NCBI RefSeq assembly: GCF_013074385.2
Contig: NZ_JABEYA020000012.1
Span: 1-64,000 of the forward strand
Reading direction: 5' to 3'
Origin: Vibrio ostreicida
GTDB taxonomy: Bacteria; Pseudomonadota; Gammaproteobacteria; Enterobacterales; Vibrionaceae
Length of the DNA: 64,000 nt
The notes below the pieces were generated by a model. It ran no database searches. It was not told the DNA's origin and saw nothing but the letters and a program-made list of their open reading frames with translations. This document shows positions 1-7,595 of this stretch, piece by piece. Within the stretch, counting starts at the first letter, position 1; each line of letters opens with the position of its first letter. The position numbers and the translations under genes are program-made.

Positions 1-525
1 TCACCATTCTTCTTATTAGTGATAGAATGTTTTTCATGGTTCTTTTCCAAAAATAATATTCTGTACAGTTAGTGTGGAAAGGTACAATATTAAACAGGCA
101 GGGCTAAGAATAATTAATAATCAATAATTTATGATTATTAATTTGAGGATTGAATAAAACGCCTGCTGACTACGTCGGTTAAAAGGCAGGTCATCGCCCG
201 CGGAGAAAAGGGGGACTTTTAAAATAACGTGGGTTGAGGCGTGATCAGCTGTTGAGTGAGGGCAGGGCAAACCTGTGTTGAGCGAATGTTGCTAAATGCG
301 TGTTCAAGGCCCAGAAGGCTGTGGTGCTTGGAGTGCTATCAGGCGTTCGTAATAAGCACAGTCCCTAAGGCGTATAAACATGCTTATGGGTAGTGGACAG
401 CGATATCACGCATAAATGGTTACGAACGTAACAAAATCAAACTGTTCAAGGTGGTCAATTGAGTTAGGTGGTCAGTTTGTTAGCCGCTTAGCTTGATGTT
501 GAATTTCATCGTCAAGGAGAATGAA
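1..525. other. Intergenic region with nested inverted repeats
   Basis: No coding region is convincing here. The sequence does contain structure. A perfect 12-bp AT-rich inverted repeat lies at 112-123 and 132-143 (8-nt loop). A 9-bp inverted repeat at 344-352 and 420-428 encloses a 7-bp repeat at 352-358 and 381-387. The RNA or attachment-site nature of these is unknown; no integron attC core (GTTRRRY with its partner) could be matched convincingly. Confidence 0.5.
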
Positions 526-1122
526 ATGAAAGTATATGGTGATCTCCAATCAGGAAATTGTCTAAAAGTTAAGATGTTACTATCGTTTCTAAATGTTGAA
601 CATGAGTGGATTCATGTGAATATTTTAGATGGTGAAACAAAAACGGCTGATTTCCTATCTAAATACCCAAATGGAAAAATCCCTGCGGTTGCATTAGATG
701 ATGGTCGTCATCTGTGTGAATCGAACGCAATATTAGGCTATTTTTCTGAGAATACAGCATTTTTACCAACAGATACGTACTTAAAAGCAAAAGTGTATGA
801 GTGGCTGTTCTTTGAACAATACAGCCATGAGCCGTTCATTGCCGTCGCTCGCTTTATTCAAAAGTACTTGGGTATGCCAAAAGAAAGAGAAGCTGAATAT
901 CTTTCACTTCGAGAAGGTGGTCATAAAGCTCTTCAATTAATGGAAAGTCAATTGACTGAAACTCAGTATTTAGTTGGTAATGATATGTCAATTGCTGATA
1001 TTTCTCTTTATGCTTATACCCATGTTGCAGGTGAAGGTGGTTTTGATCTAACGGATTATCCAGCAATTAAAAATTGGTGTCATCGCATTCAATCCATGCC
1101 AGATTATGTGGGTATGGTGTAA
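526..1122 (+). CDS. Glutathione S-transferase family protein
   Basis: 198-residue cytosolic glutathione S-transferase. The N-terminal thioredoxin-like half (about residues 1-75) begins MKVYGDLQSGNCLKVK and carries the family's glutathione-binding pattern: GKIPAV with its cis-proline, then CESNAILGYF with Glu-Ser. The C-terminal half is the helical domain, with the N-capping-type motif SIADISLYAY. I chose the ATG at 526 because AAGGAG lies at 514-519, six bases upstream; the longer reading from 493 has no such site. It probably conjugates or reduces glutathione substrates, but the substrate cannot be told from sequence. It stands alone, between a structured intergenic region and an IS remnant. 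Confidence 0.88.
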   Translation: MKVYGDLQSGNCLKVKMLLSFLNVEHEWIHVNILDGETKTADFLSKYPNGKIPAVALDDGRHLCESNAILGYFSENTAFLPTDTYLKAKVYEWLFFEQYSHEPFIAVARFIQKYLGMPKEREAEYLSLREGGHKALQLMESQLTETQYLVGNDMSIADISLYAYTHVAGEGGFDLTDYPAIKNWCHRIQSMPDYVGMV

Positions 1123-1245
1123 ATTACATTCAACTAATGCATCGACACGATTTGCTACATTCGGCATTCTAGATTTCTTTGGTTTGCCGTATTAAGTGTT
1201 CAATTTGAACTTACTTTGAATGGCAGAAAATGTGTTATTCAGGCG

Positions 1246-1800
1246 CTGACGAATCTCCTCATAATTTCCCCAGCCCTGAATGGGGTGTTAGCCTTTGATA
1301 TTCGAACATACCCCATTGGTATTGAGATTCATTAATTTAGTCATCGCCGATGATTCTGCACTTCTCTGCCGAGACGAGGTATGGATAGAGCTCGACGGTG
1401 TTTAATGCTGTTGGTTTGAAAGTTAACATACCATTTGGCTTGTACTGCAATGAAGCCATTCCACCACATCAAGATTTCAGCGAGCAACGCAATAAGAAGC
1501 AGAATACCTAACCGCTTAGTAAAGCGGGTTCTATTGTGACGAAGTGCGATCCCATCAGCGGTACTCTTTAGGTCGCGGAATACCTCCTCCATTTGGGTAA
1601 GGTTAACTTAGAGCCATCAGCACACTTTTCGTAGCAAGCATCAGAGAATTAACGCGTTTTTTTGAATGGAGGGGCGTTGGTTTTGTAGGGTTTGCTGTAG
1701 AATCTGAATATTGCCCATTGTGAGATCCTTTGATTGAAATATAAGAGAGGCAACCGCAGCGGCTAGCCTTTGGGCATAGGGTGAGTAGACTGTTCAAGAG
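1246..1800 (-). mobile_element. Internally deleted IS10-like (IS4 family) element
   Basis: Remnant of an IS10-type transposon read on the minus strand. Its outer end at 1246-1271 (CTGACGAATCTCCTCATAAT...) resembles an IS10-group terminal repeat. Codons near 1592 to 1341 give a transposase C terminus with MEEVFRDLKST, containing the catalytic Glu of the DDE YREK-like region, and ending in RRALSIPRLG. Just upstream, at about 1603-1720, a short N-terminal stretch (KKRVNSLMLATKSVLMA) matches the start of IS10-like transposases. It is joined almost directly to the C-terminal part, so the central catalytic core is missing, and frames change at the join. No matching second terminal repeat is obvious near 1800-1880. 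It cannot make an active transposase. Confidence 0.7.
1341..1592 (-). pseudogene. Transposase C-terminal fragment (IS4 family)
   Basis: An 83-codon open stretch matching only the last part of IS4/IS10-type transposases: EEVFRDLKS near the start, a hydrophobic LGILLLIALLAEILMWW segment, then RRALSIPRLGREV. Full-length relatives are about 400 residues, so this is a fragment. The YREK-type Glu is present, but the two upstream Asp residues are lost with the deleted core. There is no credible promoter or ribosome site. Confidence 0.72.
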
Positions 1801-1881
1801 CGGTTCGTAACGCTTGTTATTTTCAGTTTAAGGTTGGGTGTTGTATATCGCACAATGGTTGAGGTGGAGCTCAAAAACGGT

Positions 1882-1912
1882 GAAACCCCGATGTTGGTAG
1901 CATCGGGGTTTC
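1882..1912 (-). terminator. Hairpin downstream of rplY
   Basis: GAAACCCCGATG (1882-1893) pairs perfectly with CATCGGGGTTTC (1901-1912) around a 7-nt loop. It lies about 85 bases beyond the rplY stop. Read on the minus strand it is followed after a few bases by a short T run, so it is probably the rplY terminator, though the U tract is weak. Confidence 0.65.
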
Positions 1913-1997
1913 GAATGTTTAGATGTCTCGGATGGTAAAGCCGATGATCTGATATGCAAAAGGCTGGAATCAATCCAACGAATTCCTTGGTAGGGAA

Positions 1998-2276
1998 TTA
2001 GATGCGGATGAAGTCCATGTGCTCAACTTTTGGCTTAAACGCGTGACGTTGAACGTCTTGCGGTTTCACTTTCACTTCAGCGCCATCAATAACAAGAACA
2101 AGGCCTTCGTAAAACTCTGGCTTGTCCATTTGGTTAACGATGTCATCGTGGTTTAGAACGATAGATACTGGTGCTGCTTCACCACCGTAAACGATAGCTG
2201 GGAAGTTGCCAGTATGACGTAGGCGGCGGCTCGCACCTTTACCTAGTTCAGTACGTACTACTGCTTCAAATTTCAT
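1998..2276 (-). CDS. rplY: 50S ribosomal protein L25
   Basis: 92-residue short-form L25, which binds 5S rRNA in the large ribosomal subunit. Recognised by [20 protein letters not shown] at the start, then FPAIVYGG, and the ending [18 protein letters not shown] typical of enteric and Vibrio L25. Its length matches the single-domain form; the CTC extension is absent. In E. coli rplY also lies next to yejH/radD and rsuA, but here the ToxR-like cassettes and the PepSY operon sit between them, pointing to insertion or rearrangement. Confidence 0.97.
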   Translation of the reverse strand: MKFEAVVRTELGKGASRRLRHTGNFPAIVYGGEAAPVSIVLNHDDIVNQMDKPEFYEGLVLVIDGAEVKVKPQDVQRHAFKPKVEHMDFIRI

Positions 2277-2583
2277 AGTATGACTCTCAAAATTAGAAAA
2301 TTAATGTTCACATCCTGCAATGCGACCTTGCCTCGATGTGGTAACTCACCTGATAAGAGACAGATTGTAACTTATCAAGCGAGCGCGGATACTAGCATTC
2401 TCTCACTTTTCCTGCAATAGGGAACATCTGTTAAGCGACGGTGTGTGGGCAAATAGTGGAGAGAATGGCGGCCCAAATGTTAGGAGATAAAAAATACGCT
2501 TTCTTTTGCCGCTCTGCTTTTTCTTTTGTCGCGTTTTCATATATGGTTAGCAAACAGAACACACCTATATTCAGTCAATTATA
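2277..2583. other. Divergent promoter region between rplY and the ToxR-like gene
   Basis: About 300 bases with no gene. It must hold the rplY promoter (minus strand) and the promoter of the ToxR-like gene at 2584. The stretch near 2505-2535 is rich in pyrimidines (repeated CTTTTGTCGC/CTTTTTC). I see no clear -10/-35 pair and no strong Shine-Dalgarno before 2584. Confidence 0.4.
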
Positions 2584-3237
2584 ATGCTGATTATCAATAA
2601 TGATTATATTCTCAACTTACGGGCTGGTTTCGTAGAAGACGTAAAATCAGGCCAAAAAACCATGTTAGGTGGCAATGAAATATCGTTGCTTCAGTACATG
2701 GTTGAACATCCTCACAGGCCGCTGCCGAAATCCGAACTGCTTGAACAAGTTTGGCATAGTAAAGGAGTTATCGTCGAAGAAAGTAGTTTGTTGCATTGCG
2801 TATCCACGTGTCGGAAAACATTGCGGGACAGAAATGGCGAGTTAATTAGCACCATACGCGGTGTTGGCTATCAGTTTAATGGTGAGGTCAAACCATACCA
2901 ACCTGACCAATCGGTGGTTGAGGAAAGCAATCCGACGTCAGTAGGCAACAACGCGTCTGATTCAACGGTATTGTTTTTTAAGTACCATGCACGCTATGCG
3001 TTGCTGTTTTCTCTGAGTGCTGGGCTTGCATACTGGCTCGCTTCCTCTTTTCGGAGCCCCTGGGTTGAGGCAGAATATTCAGAACTTCATTATCAGAGGT
3101 GTACCCTTGAGACAAAGCAGCCGATCACTTTGGATAACGTACGTGCATTCGATAGTGGTAATCAAATGATTCTGGTGGATCAACATGGGATCTCCGTTAC
3201 CTACCAGAAGGGGGAGGTTGAGGTGAACTGTGAATAA
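2584..3237 (+). CDS. ToxR-like transmembrane winged-helix regulator (copy 1)
   Basis: 217 residues. Residues 1-100 form an OmpR/PhoB-type winged helix (NEISLLQYMV, LLEQVWHSKG, STIRGVGYQF), followed by a linker, one membrane segment at about 137-155, and a periplasmic tail of about 60 residues with two cysteines (C173, C216) that could form a disulfide as in ToxR. There is no receiver domain, so signal and DNA binding sit in one membrane protein. It overlaps the next gene by 8 bases and is paralogous to the gene at 3981. The arrangement matches co-component regulators (ToxR/ToxS, TcpP/TcpH, VtrA/VtrC). The exact orthologue and ligand are unknown. The start aligns with copy 2, although no strong ribosome site is visible. 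Confidence 0.85.
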   Translation: MLIINNDYILNLRAGFVEDVKSGQKTMLGGNEISLLQYMVEHPHRPLPKSELLEQVWHSKGVIVEESSLLHCVSTCRKTLRDRNGELISTIRGVGYQFNGEVKPYQPDQSVVEESNPTSVGNNASDSTVLFFKYHARYALLFSLSAGLAYWLASSFRSPWVEAEYSELHYQRCTLETKQPITLDNVRAFDSGNQMILVDQHGISVTYQKGEVEVNCE

Positions 3238-3679
3238 GGCTTATGTCATTGCGAGTGTCGCGTTCGGTCTCCTATTAGGAGGTGGTGCTGGCTTAGTGAG
3301 TTCACCAACGGTTAGCCAGAATTTTGAAAGCCGTACCCACATAGTGACACCCACCCAAGACGGAAGTGAGAAGGTCAGGTTGCGTTCGTCACTGTCCTTG
3401 AAACGTTCAGGGCAGTATGAAATGTATTTTCTTACGGGTGGTCTGGTTGGTTTTAATACGGCCGGACATTACCATTTCAGTGCATATGGGTTGGCGTTGA
3501 TGCCCTTCAACGCGGAGCAGGTGGTGCCTGAAGGCAAAACTCTGAGTACGATGGAAACCATGTTCAGTCAACGTGGTATGCATTCTATCGAGGATCTAAC
3601 GATCATTCCTTATAGCGAGTCACAGATTATTTTGGTCGCTCCTCGATATTCCTATTTATTCTCAACCATAGAACAGTAA
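3230..3679 (+). CDS. ToxS/VtrC-like small membrane partner (copy 1)
   Basis: 149 residues. An N-terminal membrane anchor (about residues 4-24, AYVIASVAFGLLLGGG) is followed by a periplasmic domain predicted to be mostly beta (SLSLKRSGQYEMYF, GHYHFSAYGLALMP). It starts at a GTG inside the overlap GTGAATAA with the upstream regulator, so translation is coupled. In ToxS, TcpH and VtrC the equivalent protein pairs with the regulator's periplasmic tail; the VtrA/VtrC pair forms a lipid- or bile-binding barrel. A similar role is inferred from layout, size and topology, not from strong sequence identity. Confidence 0.72.
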   Translation: MNKAYVIASVAFGLLLGGGAGLVSSPTVSQNFESRTHIVTPTQDGSEKVRLRSSLSLKRSGQYEMYFLTGGLVGFNTAGHYHFSAYGLALMPFNAEQVVPEGKTLSTMETMFSQRGMHSIEDLTIIPYSESQIILVAPRYSYLFSTIEQ

Positions 3680-3697
3680 ATGAAATGACCCTAATAC

Positions 3698-3726
3698 AAC
3701 CAGCGTATCTACGCTGGTTTTTTGTT
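3698..3726 (+). terminator. Terminator after first ToxR/ToxS-like pair
   Basis: AACCAGCGT (3698-3706), loop ATCT, ACGCTGGTT (3711-3719), then a T-rich run. It separates the two cassettes transcriptionally, so each probably has its own promoter. Confidence 0.85.
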
Positions 3727-3980
3727 TTAGTTCTTATAAATCATGTGCTTGATGTTTTTTAATAATGGTTAATTGTGAAAGAGTCTTAACCTGACATTGC
3801 CTTAACCGAGGAGAGAAAATCTTAGGTATAACGAGCCGCAAGTTTTATCAGGTAGATCTCAAGCCGTGAGGGTACTTTTCACAATGGCTAGGTTCTATGT
3901 GGATTAGGTTATCGTTTAGGAGACAGCTTTTCGATGCTAATAAGTTGGCAATGGTCATGCAGTACGGTTGAGGGGAGATG
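3720..3980. promoter_or_regulatory. Upstream region of second ToxR-like cassette
   Basis: Non-coding stretch between the terminator of cassette 1 and the start of cassette 2. It ends with the strong ribosome site GAGGGGAG just before the tandem ATGs at 3978 and 3981. The second cassette's promoter should lie here, but no specific element could be assigned. Confidence 0.4.
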
Positions 3981-4676
3981 ATGTTTATTATTAACGGAGC
4001 GTACATTTTTAATGCAGAACAAGGTTTTATCGACAGTCAGGAGACTCAGGTTCGTCATCCTATCGGTGTTAATGAGATCGCGCTGCTTAACTATATGATA
4101 ATGAATGGCGGTAAGGTACTCACAAAAGATGAGTTGATGCATGAAGTCTGGCACAAGCGTGGTATTTTGGTGGAGCATAGTAGCTTATTACATTCTATCT
4201 CCAACTGCCGCAGAGCGTTGGAAGGCCGAGGTAATGAGGTGATTCGGACCGTAAGGGGGACGGGTTACGAATTTGTTGGTCGGGTCATACCTGCCGAGTC
4301 TGTCGAAAGCCCAAGTCGTGCCAGTGCAGAGCCAGCGTATGATGTGTTGTCGTCAAGCGGCCAGACGCACATATTGCAAGCCACCACGTTAGGGATAATC
4401 AGAAAAATTCAGCAATATTACTCCGCTCTGGGCTTGTTTTTTTTGGGAACGCTGGCCAGTTATATGGTGACAGAAACGTTGCGCTCTCCTGTCGATTTAG
4501 CCTCGTTCACTACACATACATACTCTGTATGTCGTTTCCTTGTGCAAGAGGGGAAGCAAGCAGATGTATACAATAATGCTGTTGTCTATGATTTTGGTCA
4601 GTTGCACCTGATCGTTGATGGTAACGGACGATCGCTGAGCTTTAATAAAAATAGTGGAGTCGTTGATTGTGAATAA
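3981..4676 (+). CDS. ToxR-like transmembrane winged-helix regulator (copy 2)
   Basis: 231 residues with the same plan as the gene at 2584: winged helix at 1-100 (NEIALLNYMI, ELMHEVWHKRG, IRTVRGTGYEF), a longer linker, one membrane segment at about 148-166, then a periplasmic tail with C184 and C230. Both copies share MxIIN at the start, RSP directly after the membrane segment, and a final acidic CE. The ATG at 3981 is preferred over 3978 because it aligns with copy 1 and leaves 3 rather than 0 bases after the GGAG. It probably arose by duplication with copy 1, but the periplasmic tails have diverged strongly, which suggests different signals. Confidence 0.85.
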   Translation: MFIINGAYIFNAEQGFIDSQETQVRHPIGVNEIALLNYMIMNGGKVLTKDELMHEVWHKRGILVEHSSLLHSISNCRRALEGRGNEVIRTVRGTGYEFVGRVIPAESVESPSRASAEPAYDVLSSSGQTHILQATTLGIIRKIQQYYSALGLFFLGTLASYMVTETLRSPVDLASFTTHTYSVCRFLVQEGKQADVYNNAVVYDFGQLHLIVDGNGRSLSFNKNSGVVDCE

Positions 4677-5121
4677 ATGGATTACGCCAGTTGGCTTAGT
4701 GATGGGTTTAGGCTTAGGTGGGGGACTCTCTTATATTGACGACAATACTCTGAACCGACATTTTATTAGCCATACGACAGCACATATAGATTCTGGGAGG
4801 CCGGGAGTAAGTGCTGCTGTGACGCTCCCTTTGCGGACAGAGTTAACTTTGAACGAAAATGGGACATTTAATGTTTATTCTCTCCTGTCCCAACGTCGTG
4901 TTGGTTATACAGGTTCCGGACACTACACCCTTGACAGTGAAGGCGTTTTATTTTCCATGCAAAAGCAAATTGCGCTGGATGTACCTACGCAAAACCAAGG
5001 TGTCATCGAAAATTTATTTGTCAGAACGGGGGCGTTTGATGGGCGTGTCACCTTTGCTCGGTTAGGTGAGGGCAGTGCCGCCTTAATTGGTAATAAAATG
5101 GTTTACCATATGACCTATTGA
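4669..5121 (+). CDS. ToxS/VtrC-like small membrane partner (copy 2)
   Basis: 150 residues from the GTG at 4669, which sits in the same GTGAATAA overlap with the upstream stop as copy 1; an in-frame GTG at 4654 is less likely. N-terminal membrane segment (ITPVGLVMGLGLGGGLSYI), then a periplasmic domain with beta-type strands (TLPLRTELTLNENGTFNVYS, SGHYTLDSEGVLFSM). The GHY motif and the spacing of strands match copy 1. The gene ends nearly at the stop of the convergent DUF1460 gene, overlapping it by 7 bases. Confidence 0.72.
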   Translation: MNKWITPVGLVMGLGLGGGLSYIDDNTLNRHFISHTTAHIDSGRPGVSAAVTLPLRTELTLNENGTFNVYSLLSQRRVGYTGSGHYTLDSEGVLFSMQKQIALDVPTQNQGVIENLFVRTGAFDGRVTFARLGEGSAALIGNKMVYHMTY

Positions 5122-5918
5122 ATGGGGGTGTAGGCTAGAGTCGGGTTGTTGAAACGGTAGATGAGGATCCCTGGTTTGTTTTTGAGGTATTGCATCAGTG
5201 GAGTATCGACCACCTTGTCGTTTTTCAACGAGGCATGACGAAGATAGACCTTACGCTCTTTGTTAATCAGTATTCCTGTGTGGGAAACGTCTAAGCCAAG
5301 TTTGTGACTGTATATACCGATCAAATCTCCATTTTTTAGCTGCGCCATCAGATTCTCATCAATGAACTGACGTGGAATAAAGTTGATATGCCTATCTGTG
5401 ATGGGGACAGAGGGTATCCATCGCTGACCTTGCGGGGTTTTTTGGTTGATGTGCTTTAAGGTGGTGACGGTGCGCGTACTGAGCTTAGCGGTCATATCAA
5501 TCAGATTGAAAGTATTGTCGTTAAGCCAGTCAGAGAAAAAATGCCGACGAGTAATATAGTCAATGTGTCCATGCAGGTAGCGCACTCTGCTGAGGTTGTG
5601 TTCAAATTGAGCGAATGAATCGGAGAACGCTAGGGAGATAACATAGTCGAGTAACGTTAAGTTATCGACATGATTAAGGTTTTTGACCAGAGTTTCCTTT
5701 TCCGCGTTGATTGACGTCAGAGTATTGGCTTGGTAATCGACCCCAAGAAAAAGTCTGGATGTATCAGCGATTCGATCTGCTGTGTTGAGTTGATTATCGG
5801 TTTGAATCGTATTCAGAATATCTTGTTTGACCAGCCTTTTATCGACATCCGCTTTTAGGAGGCTGACCAAAAGATAGCCACTAACCAATATGCCGATGGC
5901 AATCAGAGGATTTCTCAT
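5115..5918 (-). CDS. DUF1460 (NlpC/P60-like fold) exported protein
   Basis: 267 residues with an N-terminal hydrophobic segment (NPLIAIGILVSGYLLVSLL) serving as signal peptide or anchor. The body matches DUF1460, a family with a cysteine-peptidase-like fold linked to cell-wall amidase activity. Typical stretches are RIADTSRLFLGVDY near the start, LTLLDYVI, the central LHGHIDYITRRHFFSDWL, and the C-terminal VSHTGILI and LRHAS with conserved His. In family members a Cys is expected where DYVISLAFS occurs; here I see no Cys at that point, so activity may be lost or differ. The ATG at 5918 has AAGGA upstream; a longer frame to 6041 has no support. Confidence 0.72.
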   Translation of the reverse strand: MRNPLIAIGILVSGYLLVSLLKADVDKRLVKQDILNTIQTDNQLNTADRIADTSRLFLGVDYQANTLTSINAEKETLVKNLNHVDNLTLLDYVISLAFSDSFAQFEHNLSRVRYLHGHIDYITRRHFFSDWLNDNTFNLIDMTAKLSTRTVTTLKHINQKTPQGQRWIPSVPITDRHINFIPRQFIDENLMAQLKNGDLIGIYSHKLGLDVSHTGILINKERKVYLRHASLKNDKVVDTPLMQYLKNKPGILIYRFNNPTLAYTPIQ

Positions 5919-6239
5919 CACATTATCCTTGTTTACCTGTCCACTTGCCTCGCTGTTATGATGTGTTCTAGCTGATTTGGTGGCAGTATAAAATATCGAA
6001 TAACACCACTCTAGCCAAGTTGAGCCTGATTCATAAATCAATAATAATTAAGATTTCTCATTCACGTTTAAACGCTAAACCTTCTCGCTATTTTGTCGAA
6101 TATCCTGCCTACCTGAGTGGGTTTGACAAACCGCCCACTGAGGTATGGAGTTTAGCGAATCAGCGATATCGGGGCCATTTTAGAACATGACAAATGGCCG
6201 GAACATCAGTGGCGCTAGGATAGTTATTGGGCGTCACTA
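5919..6239. other. Intergenic region with imperfect hairpin
   Basis: No gene is visible between the two minus-strand genes. An interrupted inverted repeat at 6111-6120 and 6134-6144 (ACCTgAGTGG/CCCACTgAGGT) could end the upstream kinase operon, but no T run follows, so this is uncertain. Confidence 0.35.
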
Positions 6240-7595
6240 TTAATGGTTGGATTGAGAGGTCTTCATTGAAAGTACGGCTTTGAGACCCCCAAGTGAGCTA
6301 GGCTCTAAAATTAGTTTACCGCGGTAGCTGTGCGCCATTTCACTGACAATGTTTAGCCCAAGCCCTGTCCCAGGGGTCGTCTCATCCAGCCGAACACCTC
6401 GTTCGATCACTTGGGTGAGCTTATCTTGTGGGATACCTTCGCCATCGTCTTCAATGATGATGTCAACGGAATCGCTGTTGAGAGGGTTTTGTTTCGAATG
6501 AACCCGAATCATACTGCGTGACCACTTGTAAGCGTTCTCCAATAAGTTACCCATCATTTCATCAAGATCCGTTTCTTCGACCGCGATGACTAACTCGGAG
6601 TCCAGTTCATTAACCAGCGTAATATGGCGCTGAACGTAGACTTTATCGAAAGCTTTGGAAATAGCGTCGACTCGATGAGACGGGGACGATTTGACTGAAA
6701 GTATATGTTTTGAACCGGCCATTCGCGCTTTGCCCAGATGATAATCGATCTGGCTTTGGATTTGATTGAGTGGAGGTATGAGGTTTTTCTGGAGGTGATG
6801 GTCCAGACAATCCACTTCATTTTTTAAGACAGAAAGCGGCGTTTTAAGCGCATGCGACAAATTTCCCGCGTGATGCCTTGCTCGCTCAAGCAGCTCTTGA
6901 TAATGGAAAACCAATGCATTGAGATCAGAAACGACGGGTGAGACTTCACGTGGGTATTCTTGATCCAATTGCGTTTTTTTTCCCGATCGTAATTGCGATA
7001 ATTCCTGATGCATTTTGCTAAGAGGACTTAACGACCACTGAACTTGAATAATGATCAGTGTGAGCACACCAATATACAGAAGGGAGAGAATAACCCAAAG
7101 TTGGCCAGTAAGGCTGCGTACGGTGTCCTCAATAGGCTGTTCATCCATGCCAATGACCACGTCAATGGGGCCATCATAATCAGGAAAGTAGAGAGTTGAA
7201 CGTATATGGATCAGTTTTTCTTCACGGGCACCGAGAAGAGAGTGTTCCAAGCCTTTCTGGATGATTTTTTTGTCCCAAAGAGAGCGCGAACGCAGCAGCT
7301 CCTTATCGGTATTCGCGGACCAATAAAAGCCACTATAGGGGCGGCTAAATCGAGGATCTGACAACGGGGAAGATAAAGAAATATGACCTTGTTCATCGGC
7401 CTCTAACGTGGCTGCGATTTCATCCATAAACGTAGACAGCTGTGCTTTGGCATCCTCTTCCATATAACGATAGACTTGAGAGGGTACCATCACGCCTGCA
7501 GCCATTATCATTGCGGTGAGCCAGACAATGGCCGCTAAGACAAGACGGCTCTTTAAGCTTAGGCGTTTGAGCAATTGATTTGCTTTAGTTGGCAT
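6240..7595 (-). CDS. PhoQ-like sensor histidine kinase
   Basis: 451 residues. First membrane segment at about 20-42 (LVLAAIVWLTAMIMAAG), a periplasmic sensor of about 130 residues, second membrane segment (LWVILSLLYIGVLTLIII), then the HAMP-like and dimerisation region with the phospho-acceptor His in AGNLSHALKTPLSVL, the N box NLLENAYKWS, DDGEGIPQ, and GTGLGLNIV. AGNLSHALKTPL is the PhoQ-type H box. The start at 7595 overlaps the regulator stop by 11 bases. The operon is PepSY gene, regulator, kinase. By family it probably senses envelope stress, divalent cations or cationic peptides; the exact ligand is not seen here. Confidence 0.9.
   Translation of the reverse strand: MPTKANQLLKRLSLKSRLVLAAIVWLTAMIMAAGVMVPSQVYRYMEEDAKAQLSTFMDEIAATLEADEQGHISLSSPLSDPRFSRPYSGFYWSANTDKELLRSRSLWDKKIIQKGLEHSLLGAREEKLIHIRSTLYFPDYDGPIDVVIGMDEQPIEDTVRSLTGQLWVILSLLYIGVLTLIIIQVQWSLSPLSKMHQELSQLRSGKKTQLDQEYPREVSPVVSDLNALVFHYQELLERARHHAGNLSHALKTPLSVLKNEVDCLDHHLQKNLIPPLNQIQSQIDYHLGKARMAGSKHILSVKSSPSHRVDAISKAFDKVYVQRHITLVNELDSELVIAVEETDLDEMMGNLLENAYKWSRSMIRVHSKQNPLNSDSVDIIIEDDGEGIPQDKLTQVIERGVRLDETTPGTGLGLNIVSEMAHSYRGKLILEPSSLGGLKAVLSMKTSQSNH

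Noticed and set aside
330..525. Integron attC site before the GST gene
   Set aside because: Nested repeats exist, but the GTTRRRY core and partner spacing were not found, and the GST gene lacks a cassette-type layout on its other side.
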